Below, in pieces: positions 62,361 to 64,000 of a stretch of 64,000 nucleotides of DNA; the first letter of the stretch is position 1; every line of letters starts with the position of its first letter. The notes under the pieces were generated by a model. That model was not told where the DNA came from. It saw nothing but the letters and a program-made list of their open reading frames with translations, and searched no databases. The DNA comes from Haliscomenobacter sp. (lineage in GTDB: Bacteria; Bacteroidota; Bacteroidia; Chitinophagales; Saprospiraceae): the NCBI GenBank assembly GCA_016707205.1, contig JADJHZ010000012.1:73023-137022 (forward strand), written 5' to 3'. The position numbers and the translations under genes are program-made.

Positions 62361-64000
62361 CTATTTCGGCCGCCCCGATTTACGACTCCATAACCGGGTG
62401 TTGGGTTGCGGGCCCATTTTCAGCACGAGTTCCCCACCTGCCAGGATCTCCTGATGGGTGATAAAGCTTTGCTTGAGTTTCCGGCCGTTAAGGGTTGCCG
62501 ACTGGATATACGGGTGTTGTAGCCCGTTGTTTAACGCTTCCAGACGGAACGTTTTGCCGCCCGCCAGGGGGATTTCTGCCTGGTCGAACATGGGGCTCCC
62601 CAAAACATAAACCCCGGAGGCCGGATTCACGGGGTATATCCCCAGAGCGCTGAATACATACCAAGCGGACATCTGGCCGCAATCCTCGTTCCCGCAAAGC
62701 CCGGCAGGGGTGGTATTGTACTGAGTGGTCATGATTTGCCGCGCCTGCGCCTGGCTTTTCCAGGGCGCGCCAGCATAGTTGTACATAAAGGCAATATGAT
62801 GGCTGGGTTCGTTCCCATGCGCATACTGGCCGATCAGACCGGATATGTCGATGATTTATTCTCTCCTGTGATTTCGGAAGACTCAGAAAAGAGCTGGTCC
62901 AACTTCCGGATGAAAGCCTGATCGCCGCCATGCAACTGAATTAACCCGGGAATGTCGTGCGGAACAAACCAGGAATGCTGCCAGGCATTGCCTTCGGTGT
63001 ATTCCGCCACGTCAAAATTGTGATCGGAGAATTTGGGATCAAAAGGCGTTTTCCAGGAACCATCCGCCTTTTTGGCGCGCATAAACCCGGTCTGTGGGTC
63101 AAATAAGTGTTTGTATGCTTGTGCTCTGGCGCGGAAGGCTTTTTCGTCTTCCGTTTTCCCCAAAGCCCTTGCCATTTCGGCAATACACCAGTCGTCAAAC
63201 CCATACTCCAGGGTTTTGGTGACCGATTCCCCCTCTTTTTCGTGCGGGATATACCCATACTCCCGGTAGAAATTGCTCCCTCGTATGTTCTGGGCCGCGC
63301 TGGTCAGTAGGGATTGATAGGCCAAATCAACGTCGTAGTTTCGGAATCCTTTTGAAAACGCATCAACCAGGACCGGGATCGCATGATAGCCGGTCATCGT
63401 ATTCGTTTCATTGCCCAGCAAAGACCAAACGGGCAGGAGGCCATATTGCAGGTAATGGTCGAGCAGGGATTGGACCATATCATTGACCTTGTCTGGCTGG
63501 GTAAGGGTATATAGGGGGTTGGCAGCCCGGAAGGTGTCCCACAGCGAGAATATGTCGTACCGTCGGTAGTTTTCTGTCCGATGGATTTTCCCATCCGGCC
63601 CCCAGTACTCGCCCCGTGCATCTGAAAACTGCACCGGGGCAAGGGCTGTGCGATATAGTGACGTGTAAAACAACGTTTTTAGTGAAGCGTCTGCGCTCTC
63701 GAACCGGATTTTTCCCAATTCCTTTTCCCACTCCGATTCTGCTTCCTGACGAACCAAGTCAAACGATTTTCCTTTGATGGTTTCAAGGCCGGCCAGAGCC
63801 CCTTCCGTGCTGGCAGAGGAAATCCCAACCTGGATTTCCAGGGACTGTTGGGAAGGGATGGAGAAGAAAAGTTGGGCCCTGGTCCCCTCTCCCGCCTGAG
63901 ACTGCTCGGTGCGCTGCCAAACCGAGTCCACGACCTCCATCGACCGAACCGGATGGCTGAATGCAATGGCGAAAAAGAAGCGCTGGTCTTTGGCCCAGCC
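62361..64000 (-). CDS. GH92 family alpha-mannosidase, 3' part (frameshifted, start outside window)
   Basis: The frame is open to base 64000, so the N-terminus is missing. Family GH92 enzymes cleave alpha-mannosides with inversion, usually Ca2+-dependent. Conserved pieces include YRRYDIFSLWDTFRAANPLYTL, LPVWSLLGNETNTMTGYHA, the PHEKEGESVTKTLEYGFDDW region, and NYAGAPWKSQAQARQIM, with NEDCGQMSAWYVFSALG and YVLGSPMFDQAEI near the end. The frame breaks near the T run 62855-62857; adding one base joins ENKIIDISGLIGQYAHGNEPSHHIAF. With it, one continuous protein results. No SusCD pair is in view. Confidence 0.9.

Noticed and set aside
1..64000. Search for tRNA, rRNA, CRISPR arrays, phage or conjugation genes
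   Set aside because: None seen by eye on either strand; no cloverleaf-like block, no evenly spaced direct repeats, no integrase or phage structural genes.

Overview
The window is a stretch of chromosome from a member of the Bacteroidota, most likely a Saprospiria/Lewinella-like or related free-living lineage; this placement is inference. Evidence includes a GldD gliding lipoprotein beside ssb and mutY, futalosine-route MqnC, a ferritin-like DUF2202 lipoprotein, DUF4294 and DUF3109 proteins, an ECF sigma of the common Bacteroidota type, weak Shine-Dalgarno sites, and many promoter boxes of the TAnnTTTG (-7) type. I found no rRNA, tRNA, CRISPR array, prophage or complete insertion sequence. Most genes are housekeeping or cell-envelope genes.

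Layout. 1-8 kb: the 3' end of ileS, an SCP2 protein, two tandem small heat-shock proteins, a DUF3109 protein, a eukaryote-type citrate synthase, gcvH, a TonB-like protein and aspS. 8-16 kb: DUF4294 and OmpA proteins, a large FAD/Fe-S oxidoreductase (frameshifted), a CNNM/CBS transporter-like protein, a bifunctional FtcD and a zinc-ribbon protein. 16-22.4 kb (minus strand): a compact set made of a small protein, an unrecognised ~1,150-residue exported protein and a GH9 glycosidase fused to a NodB-type deacetylase. 22.5-25.5 kb: a small membrane protein, a MoxR-type ATPase, the remains of a PIN toxin gene and two membrane proteins. 25.5-34.3 kb: mqnC, then rimP-nusA-infB behind a strong leader hairpin, a BNR-repeat lipoprotein and a LysM lytic transglycosylase. 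34.3-40.5 kb: an AT-rich gap, a 45-nt hairpin, moaD, an exported protein, a CPBP protease, DUF2202, an ECF sigma with a membrane partner, and a ROK kinase. 40.7-49 kb: a metalloprotease-propeller-barrel protein, an M14 peptidase, an SDR reductase (frameshifted), a sodium symporter and rnhB. 49-54 kb: YwqG-like, pRiA4b ORF-3-like, TrpF-like, alkyltransferase-like, DUF2147 and recA. 53.8-64 kb (minus strand): gldD-ssb-mutY, an ECF sigma, lptF/G, tgt (frameshifted), rodA, a SPOR-like protein, deoC and the 3' part of a GH92 mannosidase (frameshifted, running off the end).

The most striking property of the window is technical. At least seven coding regions carry a frameshift that a single small indel would repair, and most lie at or beside short homopolymers. 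Several hit genes expected to be intact, such as tgt. This points to uncorrected sequencing or assembly indels rather than mass gene decay. The affected genes are therefore described as whole genes with the break marked.

No clear new defence or mobile system is visible. The best candidates for undescribed biology are the 16-22.4 kb glycan/envelope cluster, the protease-propeller-barrel fusion, the DUF2202/ECF/membrane trio, and several strong RNA-hairpin candidates upstream of rimP, moaD and the ECF gene.
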